From: Lentzea sp. NBRC 102530
GTDB taxonomy: Bacteria > Actinomycetota > Actinomycetes > Mycobacteriales > Pseudonocardiaceae
NCBI RefSeq assembly: GCF_030269365.1
Contig: NZ_BSTF01000004.1
Coordinates: forward strand, 124,001-188,000
Direction: 5' to 3'
DNA: 64,000 nucleotides
In this document: piece after piece, positions 16,397-28,901 of the stretch
How positions within the stretch are numbered: the first letter of the stretch is position 1
How the letters are laid out: each line of letters begins with the position of its first letter
Program-made: the position numbers and the translations under genes
Notes under the pieces: generated by a model
Database searches by the model: none
The model's input: only the letters and a program-made list of their open reading frames with translations
Told to the model about the DNA's origin: nothing

Positions 16397-19299
16397 GGTC
16401 GTTCGGCCTCCTCGGACCGTTGGACGTGGTGCTCGACGGGCGCCGCGTCCACGTCCCTCCCGGCAAGCGGCGCGTGGTGCTCGCGGCGTTGCTGATGCGC
16501 GCGGGCCAGGTGGTGGGCGTCGACGAACTGGTCGAGCTCGTCGGTGGATCGCGCAACGCCCTGCAGACCACGGTCGGGCGGTTGCGCGAGGCGTTGCCCG
16601 GTCTGGTGCTGACCAGGCCCGGCGGGTACCTGCTCGACGTGCGGCCCGACGAGGTCGACGTCCACCTGTTCGGCACGCTGGAACCGACCGCGGCGCTCGC
16701 GTTGTGGCGCGGCAGGCCGTTCGCGGACATCGGCAGCGACGCGCTGGAACGCGACCACGTGCCCGCGCTGACCGAGCAGTACCTCGCGGTGCTGGAGGCG
16801 CGGATCGAGGCCGACCTGCGGGCGGGCGCGCACGAACGGCTGGTGCCCGAACTGCGGTCGTTGACGAGTCAGCACCCCACCAGGGAACGGTTGTGGGCGC
16901 AGCTGGTCGTGGCGCTGCACCGCTGCGACCGGCAGACCGAGGCGTTGCAGGCCTACGACGACATCCGCGGCAGGCTCGCCGAGGAGCTCGGCCTCGACCC
17001 GGGCAAGGACCTGCAGAAGGCGCACCAGCAGGTGCTGACGGCGGACAACCGGCCGAGGGCGCGCAACGACCTGCCCGGTGACATCGCCGACTTCGCGGGC
17101 CGCGGCGAGGACCTGGACGAGATCATCGCCGCGGTGCCGTCCGGGTGCGTCGCGATCACCGCGATCGACGGGATGGCGGGGATCGGGAAGACGACGCTGG
17201 CCGTGCGCGCCGCCCACCGGCTCGCCGGGCGGTTCCCCGACGCGCAGCTGTTCGTGGACCTGCACTCCTACAGCGAGGGCGTCGAACCGCGCACGCCGTC
17301 GGACGCGCTGCTGGCGTTGCTGACCGCTGTGGGCGTGCCCGCGCAGGACATCCCGGACGGCCTCGACGCGCGGGCCGCCCGGTGGCGCGCGGAGATGGCG
17401 CACCGCAGGGCACTCGTGGTGCTCGACAACGCGGGCAGCGCCTCCCAGGTCCGCCCGTTGCTGCCCGGTACCGGACTCGTGCTGGTGACCAGCCGCCGAC
17501 GGCTCGTGGACCTCGATGCCGCGCACACGATCTCGTTGGACGTGCTGTCCGAAGAGGACTCGCTGGAGTTGCTGGCGAGCATCGCCGGGCGGAGGGAAGG
17601 GGACACCGCGCGCGAGATCGTCCGGCTGTGCGGTCATCTGCCGCTCGCGGTGCGGATCGTCGGTGCCCGCTGGCGCACCCGTCCCGCGTGGTCGGCGCAG
17701 GACCTGGTGCGCCGCCTGTCCGCGCACCGGCTCACCGAACTGGCCGCGGGCGAACGCAGCGTCGCGGGCGCGTTCTCGTTGTCCTACCAGCAACTCACCG
17801 CGGACCAGCAGCGGTTGTTCCGGCTGCTCGGGCTGCACACCGGCGAGGACTGGGACGCGCACCTCGCCGCGGCCGTGCTCGACACGACGCGGGCGGAGGC
17901 CGAACGGCTGCTCGAAGAACTCCTCGACGCGCACCTGGTGCAGCAGAAGGAGAACGGCCGCTACCGCTTCCACGACCTGCTGGCCGACCACGCGAAGGCA
18001 CTGGTGGAGCCGGAGGAACGGACCACGGCGATCGTCCGGATCCTCGACCACTACCTGCTCGGCGCGGAGAACTCGGCCGGACAGATCGCCCCGGGCCGCC
18101 CGAAGTTCCACTCCGCCGTGACCCGTGAGCCGGTCGACCCGCTGGTGTTCACCACCCCGGTCGAGGCCCTCGCGTGGCAGGAGGCGGAACGGCGCAACCT
18201 CAGAGCCGCCGTGTACCTGGCCGCGTACGAAGGGCACTACCAGCACGCCTGGCAACTGCCGAACAAGTTCGCGCACTACCTGTGGATGGGCGGATCCGGA
18301 CGCGAACGCGTCGAGGTGCAGAGCGTCGCCCTCGCGGCCGCGCACGCGCTCGGTGACCTGAAGGCGCGGGCGGAAGCGCTGCGGGGCCTGGGGGCGGCGC
18401 ACATGGACGACGGCAGCCCGAAGGCCGAGGAACACCTGCGTGAGGCGGTCGCCCTCATGCAGCAGATCGGTGACCTGCGCGGCGAGGCGTCGGCAACGGG
18501 GATGCTCGGCATGATCGCGCGCGAGCGGCACGACTACGACGAGTCGATGGAGCTCCTCCAACGCGGTCTCGTGCTGATGCGCCAGGCGGGCGCGCCCACC
18601 GGAGTGGCCAACGCCCTGCACAACATCGGGATCAACCACGCGGAGCTGGGGCGGACCGACCAGGCCCTGGCGCACATGCTGGAAGCAGCCGAACTGGTGT
18701 CGGGTGACGTCCGCGAGCTCGCGGTGACGTTGAACAACATCGCCCACGTGCACTTCGACGCCTTCCGGGACGACGAATGCCTGGCTTGCATGGAACGGTC
18801 GCTCGCGGGCTACCGGGAGTGCGGCGACCGGCGGGGCGAGGCGCTCGCCCTGGCCGACTTCGCCCGGTGGCGGTACGAGATGGGCCACCTCGCCACCGCC
18901 GGGGCGCTGGCACGGGACGTCGCGAGGCTCTGCCGGGAGTACACGAACCTGCCGGACGACGAAGCCGTGCTGGCGGCGATGAGGGAGGGGCGCGATCACG
19001 TCGGGCAGATGACGCTGTACTTCTCGCTGTCGCTCGAAGCCCTGACCGCCGGCAGGCCCGCCGAGTCGATCGCTCACCTGGAGCGGTTCCGGGAACTGAG
19101 GACCACGCGCCGCTGGTGGAGCGAGGAACGCGTGCTCGACCAGTTCGCCGCCGCCCACCTCGCGCTCGGCGACCGGGAGGCGGCCGTCCGCTACGCGAAG
19201 CAGGCGGTGGCCGCCGCGGAGCGCCGCAACCGGCCTCGCGTCCTCGCGGTCACGCGGCAGACCCTCGCTAGAGCGTCAGCCCCAGTGCCACCAGCGTGA
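16393..19299 (+). CDS. SARP/AfsR-type regulator with NB-ARC and TPR domains
   Basis: A 968-aa regulator. Residues 1-90 form an OmpR-like winged helix (RSFGLLGPLDVVLDGRRVHVPPGKRRVVLAALL), 90-235 a bacterial transcriptional activation domain, about 255-550 an NB-ARC NTPase (Walker A GMAGIGKTTLAV, Walker B RALVVLDN), and the rest tetratricopeptide repeats (LRGLGAAHMDD, LGMIARERHDYDESMELLQRG, LHNIGINHAELGRTDQAL, LNNIAHVHFDAFRDDEC). AfsR-type proteins switch on secondary-metabolite genes. Start GTG 16393 overlaps the nitroreductase stop. No biosynthetic cluster lies immediately beside it apart from the terpene genes at 22-27 kb. Confidence 0.92.
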   Translation: MRSFGLLGPLDVVLDGRRVHVPPGKRRVVLAALLMRAGQVVGVDELVELVGGSRNALQTTVGRLREALPGLVLTRPGGYLLDVRPDEVDVHLFGTLEPTAALALWRGRPFADIGSDALERDHVPALTEQYLAVLEARIEADLRAGAHERLVPELRSLTSQHPTRERLWAQLVVALHRCDRQTEALQAYDDIRGRLAEELGLDPGKDLQKAHQQVLTADNRPRARNDLPGDIADFAGRGEDLDEIIAAVPSGCVAITAIDGMAGIGKTTLAVRAAHRLAGRFPDAQLFVDLHSYSEGVEPRTPSDALLALLTAVGVPAQDIPDGLDARAARWRAEMAHRRALVVLDNAGSASQVRPLLPGTGLVLVTSRRRLVDLDAAHTISLDVLSEEDSLELLASIAGRREGDTAREIVRLCGHLPLAVRIVGARWRTRPAWSAQDLVRRLSAHRLTELAAGERSVAGAFSLSYQQLTADQQRLFRLLGLHTGEDWDAHLAAAVLDTTRAEAERLLEELLDAHLVQQKENGRYRFHDLLADHAKALVEPEERTTAIVRILDHYLLGAENSAGQIAPGRPKFHSAVTREPVDPLVFTTPVEALAWQEAERRNLRAAVYLAAYEGHYQHAWQLPNKFAHYLWMGGSGRERVEVQSVALAAAHALGDLKARAEALRGLGAAHMDDGSPKAEEHLREAVALMQQIGDLRGEASATGMLGMIARERHDYDESMELLQRGLVLMRQAGAPTGVANALHNIGINHAELGRTDQALAHMLEAAELVSGDVRELAVTLNNIAHVHFDAFRDDECLACMERSLAGYRECGDRRGEALALADFARWRYEMGHLATAGALARDVARLCREYTNLPDDEAVLAAMREGRDHVGQMTLYFSLSLEALTAGRPAESIAHLERFRELRTTRRWWSEERVLDQFAAAHLALGDREAAVRYAKQAVAAAERRNRPRVLAVTRQTLARASAPVPPA

Positions 19300-19363
19300 T
19301 CACGGCCGCCGCCACCACGGCGAACGCCACCCACTGCCCGACCCTGTCCCCGGTCCTGCGCAT
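19268..19363 (-). CDS. possible 31-residue single-helix membrane peptide
   Basis: A short frame, MRRTGDRVGQWVAFAVVAAA then VITLVALGLTL, with a basic N-terminus and one membrane helix. GGGGAG lies nine bases before its ATG, a good ribosome site. It overlaps the 3' end of the upstream SARP gene by 32 bases, antisense to it. Tiny basic-plus-helix proteins of this kind are common in this family of bacteria, but function is unknown. Confidence 0.4.
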   Translation of the reverse strand: MRRTGDRVGQWVAFAVVAAAVITLVALGLTL

Positions 19364-19535
19364 CCCGTGCTCCCCTCGGTGGTGTCGCCACCGAGGGTCG
19401 GCAACACCACCCACACCTCGTCCCCACGGCGAGCACACGGCCGATTTCCGGAGACGGACCGCAATACTCGGAAAAGGCGGGTCCGATGCTCCGCAGGGCC
19501 GGTGAGCCGGGAAAACTGCCCTACCGTGGCCGCCC

Positions 19536-21215
19536 GTGGACTTCGGGATCCTGGGGCCGGTGGAGGCTCGTGACGGCGCGGTGCGGCTCGAGCTCGGCGG
19601 GGTGCGCGGGCAGAAGGTGCTCGCCGCGCTGCTGCTCGCGCCCGACCGGGTGGTGCCGCTGACGCACCTCGTCGACGTCGTGTGGGACGGCGAGCCGCCC
19701 TCCACGGCCCGGCACCAGATCCAGAAGTCCGTCGGCGACCTGCGCGTCACCCTCGGGGCGCCGGCCTCGATCGTTACGGACGGGCCCGGCTACCGGCTGG
19801 TGCTCGGGTCGGCGGGGCTCGACGCGGTGACGTTCGAACGGCACGTGGCCGCGGCGCGCGACGCCGAACCCGCGGAGGCCGTGCGGGTGCTGCGGGAGGC
19901 GCTGGCGTTGTGGCGCGGGCCCGCGTTGGAGGGGCTCACGAGCGGGGCGTTGCAGGCCGAGGCGCAACGGCTCGACGAACGCCGGATCGCGGTGGCGCAG
20001 CAGTGCTTCGCGATGCAGCTGGAACTCGGGCAGCACGCGCAGGTGGTCACCGACCTGTCCGTGCTGGTGGCCGCGAACCCGTTGCGCGAGCAGCTGGTCG
20101 AGCAGCTGATGACGGCGCTGCACCGGTCCGACCGGCAGGCCGACGCGCTGGAGCTCTACGAACGGACCCGCCGGCTGCTCGCGAGCGGGCTCGGCGTCGA
20201 ACCGGGCCACGGCCTGCGCAAGGCGCACCAGGCGATCCTGAGCCGGCAGCGGTCACCCGCGCCGGACGCTCCCGCCCAGCTGCCCGCGCGCCCGGCCGTG
20301 TTCGTCGGCCGGGGGGCCTGTGTGGACGAACTGGACGCGAGCGCGTTCGCGGTCGTCACGGGTGGCCCCGGCGTCGGCAAGACGGCGCTGGCCGTGCACT
20401 GGGCGCACCGGGTGCGGGACCGGTTCCCCGACGGTCAGCTCTACGCGAACCTGCGGGCGCACGACGACTCCCCGGCCGCGACGGTGACGGACGTGCTGGC
20501 CCAGTTCCTGCGTGCGCTCGGCGCTGCCCGGATCCCCGTCGACGCAGGGGAACGGGCGGGACTGTTCCGCTCGGTCCTCGCCGACCGCCGGGTGCTGATC
20601 GTGCTGGACGACGCGGCGAGCGAGGACCAGGTCCGGCCGCTGCTGCCGGGCACGCCGGGGTGCGCGGTGGTCGTCACGAGCCGCAACCACCTGCGCGGGC
20701 TGACCGCCCTCGACGACGCGCACCCGGTCGAGCTCGGCCTGCTGCCGCCGGACGAGGCGCACGCGTTGATCACCAGGCTCACCGGGGGAGAACCGGACGC
20801 CGTCGCCGAACTCGCCGCGGTGTGCGGGTACCTGCCGCTCGCGATCCGCATCGCCGTCGCGAACCTCGGGCCCGACCGGATCACCGACGCCGTCGCGGAT
20901 CTGGTGCGGGGCAACAGGGTGGCGTTGCTCGCGATCAACGGCGACCGGCGGGCGGCGGTGACCGGGGCGTTCGAACGGTCGGTGCGCGCGCTGCCGGCGG
21001 ACGCGGCGAAGCTCTTCCGGCAGCTGGGATCGTTGCCCGGCAACGACTTCACCGCCCGCACCGCGTCCGGCCTGATGGGCGTGGACGACGTGCGGGGCCC
21101 GCTGTCCTCGTTGGAGAGCGCGAGCCTGATCGAGGCGCACGGCGGCGGCCGGTACCGGGTGCCCGGTCTCCTGCACGCCTACGCGCGGTCGTTGTGCGAG
21201 ATCGAAACCGACTGA
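19536..21215 (+). CDS. SARP/BTAD regulator with NB-ARC domain, no TPR
   Basis: A 559-aa regulator with an N-terminal winged helix (MDFGILGPVEARDGAVRLELGGVRGQKVLAALLL), a BTAD domain to about residue 240 and an NB-ARC NTPase (Walker A TGGPGVGKTALAVHWAH, Walker B RVLIVLDDAASEDQ). It stops after the winged-helix part of NB-ARC and lacks the TPR region of its neighbour. GTG start at 19536. Two SARP-type regulators in a row suggest duplication or two linked control circuits. Targets cannot be read here. Confidence 0.9.
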   Translation: MDFGILGPVEARDGAVRLELGGVRGQKVLAALLLAPDRVVPLTHLVDVVWDGEPPSTARHQIQKSVGDLRVTLGAPASIVTDGPGYRLVLGSAGLDAVTFERHVAAARDAEPAEAVRVLREALALWRGPALEGLTSGALQAEAQRLDERRIAVAQQCFAMQLELGQHAQVVTDLSVLVAANPLREQLVEQLMTALHRSDRQADALELYERTRRLLASGLGVEPGHGLRKAHQAILSRQRSPAPDAPAQLPARPAVFVGRGACVDELDASAFAVVTGGPGVGKTALAVHWAHRVRDRFPDGQLYANLRAHDDSPAATVTDVLAQFLRALGAARIPVDAGERAGLFRSVLADRRVLIVLDDAASEDQVRPLLPGTPGCAVVVTSRNHLRGLTALDDAHPVELGLLPPDEAHALITRLTGGEPDAVAELAAVCGYLPLAIRIAVANLGPDRITDAVADLVRGNRVALLAINGDRRAAVTGAFERSVRALPADAAKLFRQLGSLPGNDFTARTASGLMGVDDVRGPLSSLESASLIEAHGGGRYRVPGLLHAYARSLCEIETD

Positions 21216-21224
21216 TCCGGCCTA

Positions 21225-21250
21225 CCGCGGGAAATGCGCGGAGCATTTTT
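21225..21250 (+). terminator. probable intrinsic terminator of the second SARP gene
   Basis: CCGCG (21225-21229) and CGCGG (21237-21241) form a short GC stem with a 7-base loop, followed within four bases by a run of five T. It lies 10 bases after the SARP stop. Confidence 0.45.
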
Positions 21251-21627
21251 CGATCTTGTCGAGGTGAGCTTGGTGTGAGCTATTGCTCCAACCGAGTGCT
21301 TGGCTCCCCCGTAAGATTCCGTTAGGGTCGCATTCGCGAGCAATTGGCGGGGTGGATCGCGTTATCAAAAATCGCCCGAAAATTGATCAAAAATTAGCCA
21401 CTTGTTCGATTGAAACCATCTTGCTGCTCCGACCGGGTGAGAGTCTCCACGGCAGGACCATTCGCCGCTCACCCAGCGGGACGGTGGTGACGAGGACGTG
21501 TGCGTGCAGTGGTGCGGGGTCGGCCAAAAGGGGCTTGCGAGTCGTGAGAATCGGACCAGTCTTGTCTAATGGCATCGCCGGGATCCGTCCGGCGGACAGT
21601 GGCCTCGACACGGGGGTGGAACGCACC
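21251..21627. other. non-coding, locally AT-rich gap
   Basis: About 380 bases without a supported gene. The stretch 21358-21420 (ATCAAAAATCGCCCGAAAAT and neighbours) is the most AT-rich in the window. It presumably carries the promoter of the Uma2 gene, but I could not fix a clear -35/-10 pair. Low melting temperature here may mark old insertion or a strongly curved promoter region. Confidence 0.4.
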
Positions 21628-22176
21628 ATGGGTGGTGTCCCGACGTTTCCCCACGGCAGACCGCTGACGTGGGCGGACCTGGAGGCGATGCCTGATGACG
21701 GGCACCGTTTCGAACTCGTCGACGGGGTGCTCGTCATGAGCCCCTCACCCCGACCGGTCCACCAGCGGGTCGTCGCCCGACTGCTGGTGGCGCTGACCGC
21801 TGCCTGCCCACCGGAGCTGGAGGTCCTCCCCGCTCCGGTCGACGTGGTGCTCGCCGACGACACGGTCTTCATCCCCGACCTGGTGGTGGGCCGCCGCGAG
21901 CAGTTCTCGAAGCAGGCGCTCATCGGGCCGCCGGTGCTGGCGGTCGAGGTCTTGTCGCCGCGCACGCGACACGTCGACCTCGAACTCAAGCGGGCGAAGT
22001 TCCAGGAAGTCGGCTGCGCGAACTACTGGATGATCGATTACGACAGTCCGTGGCTGCGGTGCCTGCACCTCGAAAACGGCGGGTACGTCGAACAGGGCCG
22101 TTCCGACGGCGAGGAGATCATCGAGTTGCAGTTCCCGTTCGCGGTGAAGCTCAGCGCTCAGTCGCTGGTGCGCTGA
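21628..22176 (+). CDS. Uma2 family endonuclease-fold protein (DUF820)
   Basis: A 182-aa restriction-endonuclease-fold protein. The Uma2 pattern is clear: LTWADLEAMPDDGHRFELVDGVLVMSPSPRPVHQRVV, then FIPDLVVGRR (active-site Asp) and LAVEVLSPRTRHVDLELKRAKFQEVGCANYWMID (E-V-x-S with downstream K). ATG 21628; a GTG at 21616 is in frame. These genes are abundant in actinobacteria and cyanobacteria with no settled biological role. Confidence 0.88.
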   Translation: MGGVPTFPHGRPLTWADLEAMPDDGHRFELVDGVLVMSPSPRPVHQRVVARLLVALTAACPPELEVLPAPVDVVLADDTVFIPDLVVGRREQFSKQALIGPPVLAVEVLSPRTRHVDLELKRAKFQEVGCANYWMIDYDSPWLRCLHLENGGYVEQGRSDGEEIIELQFPFAVKLSAQSLVR

Positions 22177-22190
22177 CCTCGTTGGGCTGA

Positions 22191-25439
<3,249 letters not shown>

Positions 25440-25443
<4 letters not shown>

Positions 25444-26786
25444 GCTTGAGGCTTTCTCTGTGTTTGATTCCTTCGGCGTGCGACCATCGGTAGCTGGTTG
25501 GGCTGCATGGTCGCCTTCACCTGGGCGTAGACGCGTTGTCCCGCAACGGGGACGAGGTCCCAGCGGGTCGCGATCGTCGCGGCGGCGATCGCGATCTCCG
25601 TGTGGGCGAGGAAGTGTCCCGGGCAGAACCGGGAGCCGGCGCCGAACGGGATGAAGGCGCCCTTGGGCAGCTTCGCCGCCCGTTCCGGTTCCCAGCGGTC
25701 CGGGTCGAACCCGTCGGGATCGGGGAACCAGCGCGGGTCGCGGTGCAGGGTGTGCTGGGAGACGGCGATCTCCGAGCCCTTCGGCACGAGCACGCCACCG
25801 ATCTCGACGTCCTCGCGCGCCCGGCGCATGAGGATCACCGGCGGGGTGCGGCGGAGCACCTCGTTGATGATCCGGCCGGTGTACTCGAGCTCCGCCACGT
25901 CCGCGAACGTCGCCGGCCGGTCACCCAGCACGGCGTCGACCTCGGCGTGGAACCGCCGCCGCACCGCGGGTCTGGTGCCGACCTCGTGGAAGAACCAGGC
26001 CAGCGCGACCGCCGTCGTCTCGGCGCCGGTGGTGAGGATCGTGACGACCTCGTCGGTGACCTGCTCGTCGGTCATCGCCTCGCCGGTGTCCGCGTCGCGC
26101 GCGGCGAGCAGGGCCGAGAGCAGGTCGCCGTGGTCGGCGCCCTCCTCCCGCGCGTTCAGCACGACCGCGGGGATCACCTCGCGCAGGCGGGCGGCGGCCT
26201 CGTCGAACTCGCGGTTCGCCCTGAGGGGCAGCTTCTCCACGAAGCCCGGCGAGAACGCGCGCACCAGCACGTGCTTGAGCATGATCGGGATGGAGCGTTT
26301 GACCTCGGTCAGCACCTCCTGGCCGAGTTCGGCGGAGAACAACGTGCGCCCGGCGACGGTCATCACGAAGTCCTGCATGAGGGCGTCGACCTCGAGCCGT
26401 TGCCCGTCGTGCCAGGAGTCCCGCAGTTCGGTGGCGAGGGTCGTGATCACGTTCTCCGCGTAGGTCGAGACCCTCGCACGGGAGAACGCGGGCAGCATCA
26501 TCCGGCGCTGCCGCTGGTTGAACGCGCCGTTCGACGTCGCGAGGCCGTTGCCGAACAGCGGGCGCATCTTGTCGAAGACGATGCCCTTGTCGAACTTGTC
26601 CGACGCCAGCAGTTCCAGCGCGAGCGCGGGGGAGGTGACCACGTGCACCGGCAGGGGACCGAGGAAGACCTTCACCACGTCCCCGTTGGCGGGTAACGAC
26701 GCGAGGAACTCGACCGGTGCGCGCAGCAGCTTGACGGAGTGCCCGACGAGGGGCCAGCGGCCCGGCACCGTCGTGACGCTCGGCAT
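25440..26786 (-). CDS. cytochrome P450
   Basis: A 448-aa P450. The I-helix oxygen-binding motif TTGAETTAVALAW, ExxR in NEVLRR, and heme loop FGAGSRFCPGHFLA with ligand Cys388 are all present. Overall layout resembles the CYP183-like terpene oxygenase group, and geosmin synthase lies convergent 1 kb away, but physical proximity is the only link. ATG 26786 is preceded by GAGAGGG; the frame is open to 26855. No ferredoxin gene is nearby, so redox partners must come from elsewhere. It is coupled to the secreted hydrolase downstream. Confidence 0.9.
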
Positions 26787-26910
26787 CACCACCACCCTCT
26801 CGTGCGACCCCGAACAAACTAGGGCCATCCGTCCAGTGGTGGCGAGCAGATACACACGATCGGATGCTCATGGAGTCCGCCAGGCTGGTGCACACAAGTA
26901 CGCTCAGTCG

Positions 26911-27729
26911 GTGAGCAACGACTCCGGTTGGGTTCCCCCGAGTGTGGACACGACGGTGCCGTCACCGGCTCGGGTGTACGACTACTGGCTCGGCGGCGGC
27001 CACAACTTCGCTCCCGACCGCGCGCTGGGCGAGAAGATCCTGCAGATCATGCCCGGCGTCCGCGACGCGGCACGGCTGAACAGGTCGTTCCTGCGCCGGG
27101 CCGCACTGCACATGGTCGAACGGGGTGTGCGGCAGTTCCTCGACATCGGCTCCGGCATCCCGACCGTCGGCAACCTGCACGAGATCGTGCAGGCCGAGGC
27201 GCCCGACTGCCGGGTCGTCTACGTCGACAGGGACCCGGTCGCGGTCGCGCACAGCGAGCTGATCCTCTCCGGCAACGGCAACACCGCCGTGGTGCAGGCC
27301 GACCTGCGCGACCTGGACGCGATCTTCAACGCCGACCCGACCCGCAAGCTGCTCGACTTCGACCAGCCCGTCGGCCTGTTCATGTTGCTGGTGCTGCACT
27401 TCGTGCCGGACGAGTGGGACCCGGTGACGATCGTCGGGCAGTACCGCGACCGGCTCGCGCCCGGCAGCTTCCTCGCCGTGTCGCACGCGTCCGCCGAGGC
27501 CAAGCCCGCCGGCATGGACGAGGCCGTGCAGACCTACAACGTGAAGAGCAGCGCGAACCAGGCGTTCCCGCGCAGCCACGACGAGGTGATGGCGTTCTTC
27601 GGCGGGTTCGAGCTGGTCGAGCCCGGACTGGTCGGCTGCCCGTCGTGGCGGCCGGACGGCACGGGCGACTTCGCGGCCAACGCGGAGATCAACGAAGTGC
27701 CCTTCGCGGGGGTCGCCGTCAAACCCTGA
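26911..27729 (+). CDS. DUF574 SAM-dependent methyltransferase
   Basis: A 272-aa protein of the large actinobacterial DUF574 (PF04672) methyltransferase group. N-terminal SPARVYDYWLGGGHNFAPDR and the SAM-binding QFLDIGSGIPTVGN motif are diagnostic; VVYVDRDPVAVAHS is the acidic ribose-binding strand. GTG start at 26911. These proteins are numerous per genome; their acceptors are mostly unknown. It is followed after about 80 bases by the monooxygenase, with the same orientation. Confidence 0.88.
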   Translation: MSNDSGWVPPSVDTTVPSPARVYDYWLGGGHNFAPDRALGEKILQIMPGVRDAARLNRSFLRRAALHMVERGVRQFLDIGSGIPTVGNLHEIVQAEAPDCRVVYVDRDPVAVAHSELILSGNGNTAVVQADLRDLDAIFNADPTRKLLDFDQPVGLFMLLVLHFVPDEWDPVTIVGQYRDRLAPGSFLAVSHASAEAKPAGMDEAVQTYNVKSSANQAFPRSHDEVMAFFGGFELVEPGLVGCPSWRPDGTGDFAANAEINEVPFAGVAVKP

Positions 27730-27812
27730 CCACCGCTGACGGCGGACGGTCAGCCGATGGTCAGCGCCGGTCGGCACCTTGTGAGCACACACCGGCTCAC
27801 AGGGGGAACACC

Positions 27813-28901
27813 ATGAGGAACGTCCTGATCTCCGGCGCCAGCATCGGCGGACCCGCCCTGGCCCACTGGCTGCGGCATCACGGCTTCGCCGTCACCGTCG
27901 TCGAGCGGTACCGGGGGATGCGGCCCGGCGGCCAGGCCATCGACGTGCGCGGCCCGGCGCTGGAGGTGATCGAGCGCATGGGGCTCGGCGACCGGTTGCG
28001 GTCGTCCAGCACCAACATGCGCGGCATGAACGTCGTGGACGCCGACGGCAACGAGCTGTTCCGCTCCACCACGCACACCCTGAGCGGCGGCGACCTGTCG
28101 AGCCCCGACGTCGAGCTGCTGCGCGACGACCTGGCCCGGATGCTGTTCGACGCGGCCGAGGGCGTGGAGTACCTGTTCGGCGACAGCATCACCGCGATCG
28201 ACGGCACCCGCGTGACGTTCGAGAAGGCGGCGCCGCGCGACTTCGACGTCGTCGTCGGCGCGGACGGCCTGCACTCCAACGTCCGCCGGCTCGCGTTCGG
28301 TCCCGAGGAGGACTTCATCACGCACCTCGGGCTGAACCTCGCCGTCTTCACCGCGCCGAACTTCCTCGGCCTCGACCACTGGCAGACGTTCCAGCAGGGC
28401 GACGTCATCGGTGGCGGCATCATGAGCGCCCGGTCGAACTCGGAGTGCCGCGTGTACATGGGGTTCAACGGCGAGGTGGACTTCGACCACCGCGACGTCG
28501 ACGCCCAGAGGGCGTTGCTGGCTTCGAAGTTCGAAGGGGCCGGGTGGGTGTGGCCGACCGCGGTGAAGCACATGTGGGAGGCGCCGGACTTCCACTTCGA
28601 CTCGATGAGCCAGATCCGGATGGACTCCTGGTCCACGGGCAACGTCGTGCTGCTCGGCGACGCCGGGTACTGCGGGTCGCCGTTGTCCGGGCAGGGCACC
28701 AGCATGGCGCTCGTCGGCGCGTACGTGCTCGCCGGTGAGCTCGCGAAGAACCCGGCAACCGCTTTCCGGCGCTACGAGGAGGTCCTGCGGCCGTACGTGC
28801 TGGCGAACCAGGAGATAGCGCTGAAGAACCAGGTCAACGGCGGCGCGCCCACCGAGGACTTCGCCGCCGTCGTCAACGGTCTCAGCCTGCCGAGCTACTG
28901 A
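27813..28901 (+). CDS. FAD-dependent monooxygenase (PHBH/TetX group)
   Basis: A 362-aa group A flavoprotein monooxygenase. FAD-binding GASIGGPALAHWLRHHG at residues 7-23, the DG motif FDVVVGADGLHSNVRR, and the GD motif GNVVLLGDAGYCGSPLSGQG are intact. ATG 27813 follows AGGGGGA. TetX-like and polyketide-hydroxylating relatives share this layout, so it could modify a natural product or an antibiotic; no evidence decides. Its last 7 bases overlap the convergent DUF6461 gene. Confidence 0.88.
   Translation: MRNVLISGASIGGPALAHWLRHHGFAVTVVERYRGMRPGGQAIDVRGPALEVIERMGLGDRLRSSSTNMRGMNVVDADGNELFRSTTHTLSGGDLSSPDVELLRDDLARMLFDAAEGVEYLFGDSITAIDGTRVTFEKAAPRDFDVVVGADGLHSNVRRLAFGPEEDFITHLGLNLAVFTAPNFLGLDHWQTFQQGDVIGGGIMSARSNSECRVYMGFNGEVDFDHRDVDAQRALLASKFEGAGWVWPTAVKHMWEAPDFHFDSMSQIRMDSWSTGNVVLLGDAGYCGSPLSGQGTSMALVGAYVLAGELAKNPATAFRRYEEVLRPYVLANQEIALKNQVNGGAPTEDFAAVVNGLSLPSY

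Noticed and set aside
16063-19158. 1031-residue open frame on the minus strand opposite the first SARP gene
   Set aside because: Low-complexity Arg/Gly/Val/Glu-rich shadow of a strong coding frame; high GC makes such antisense frames long.
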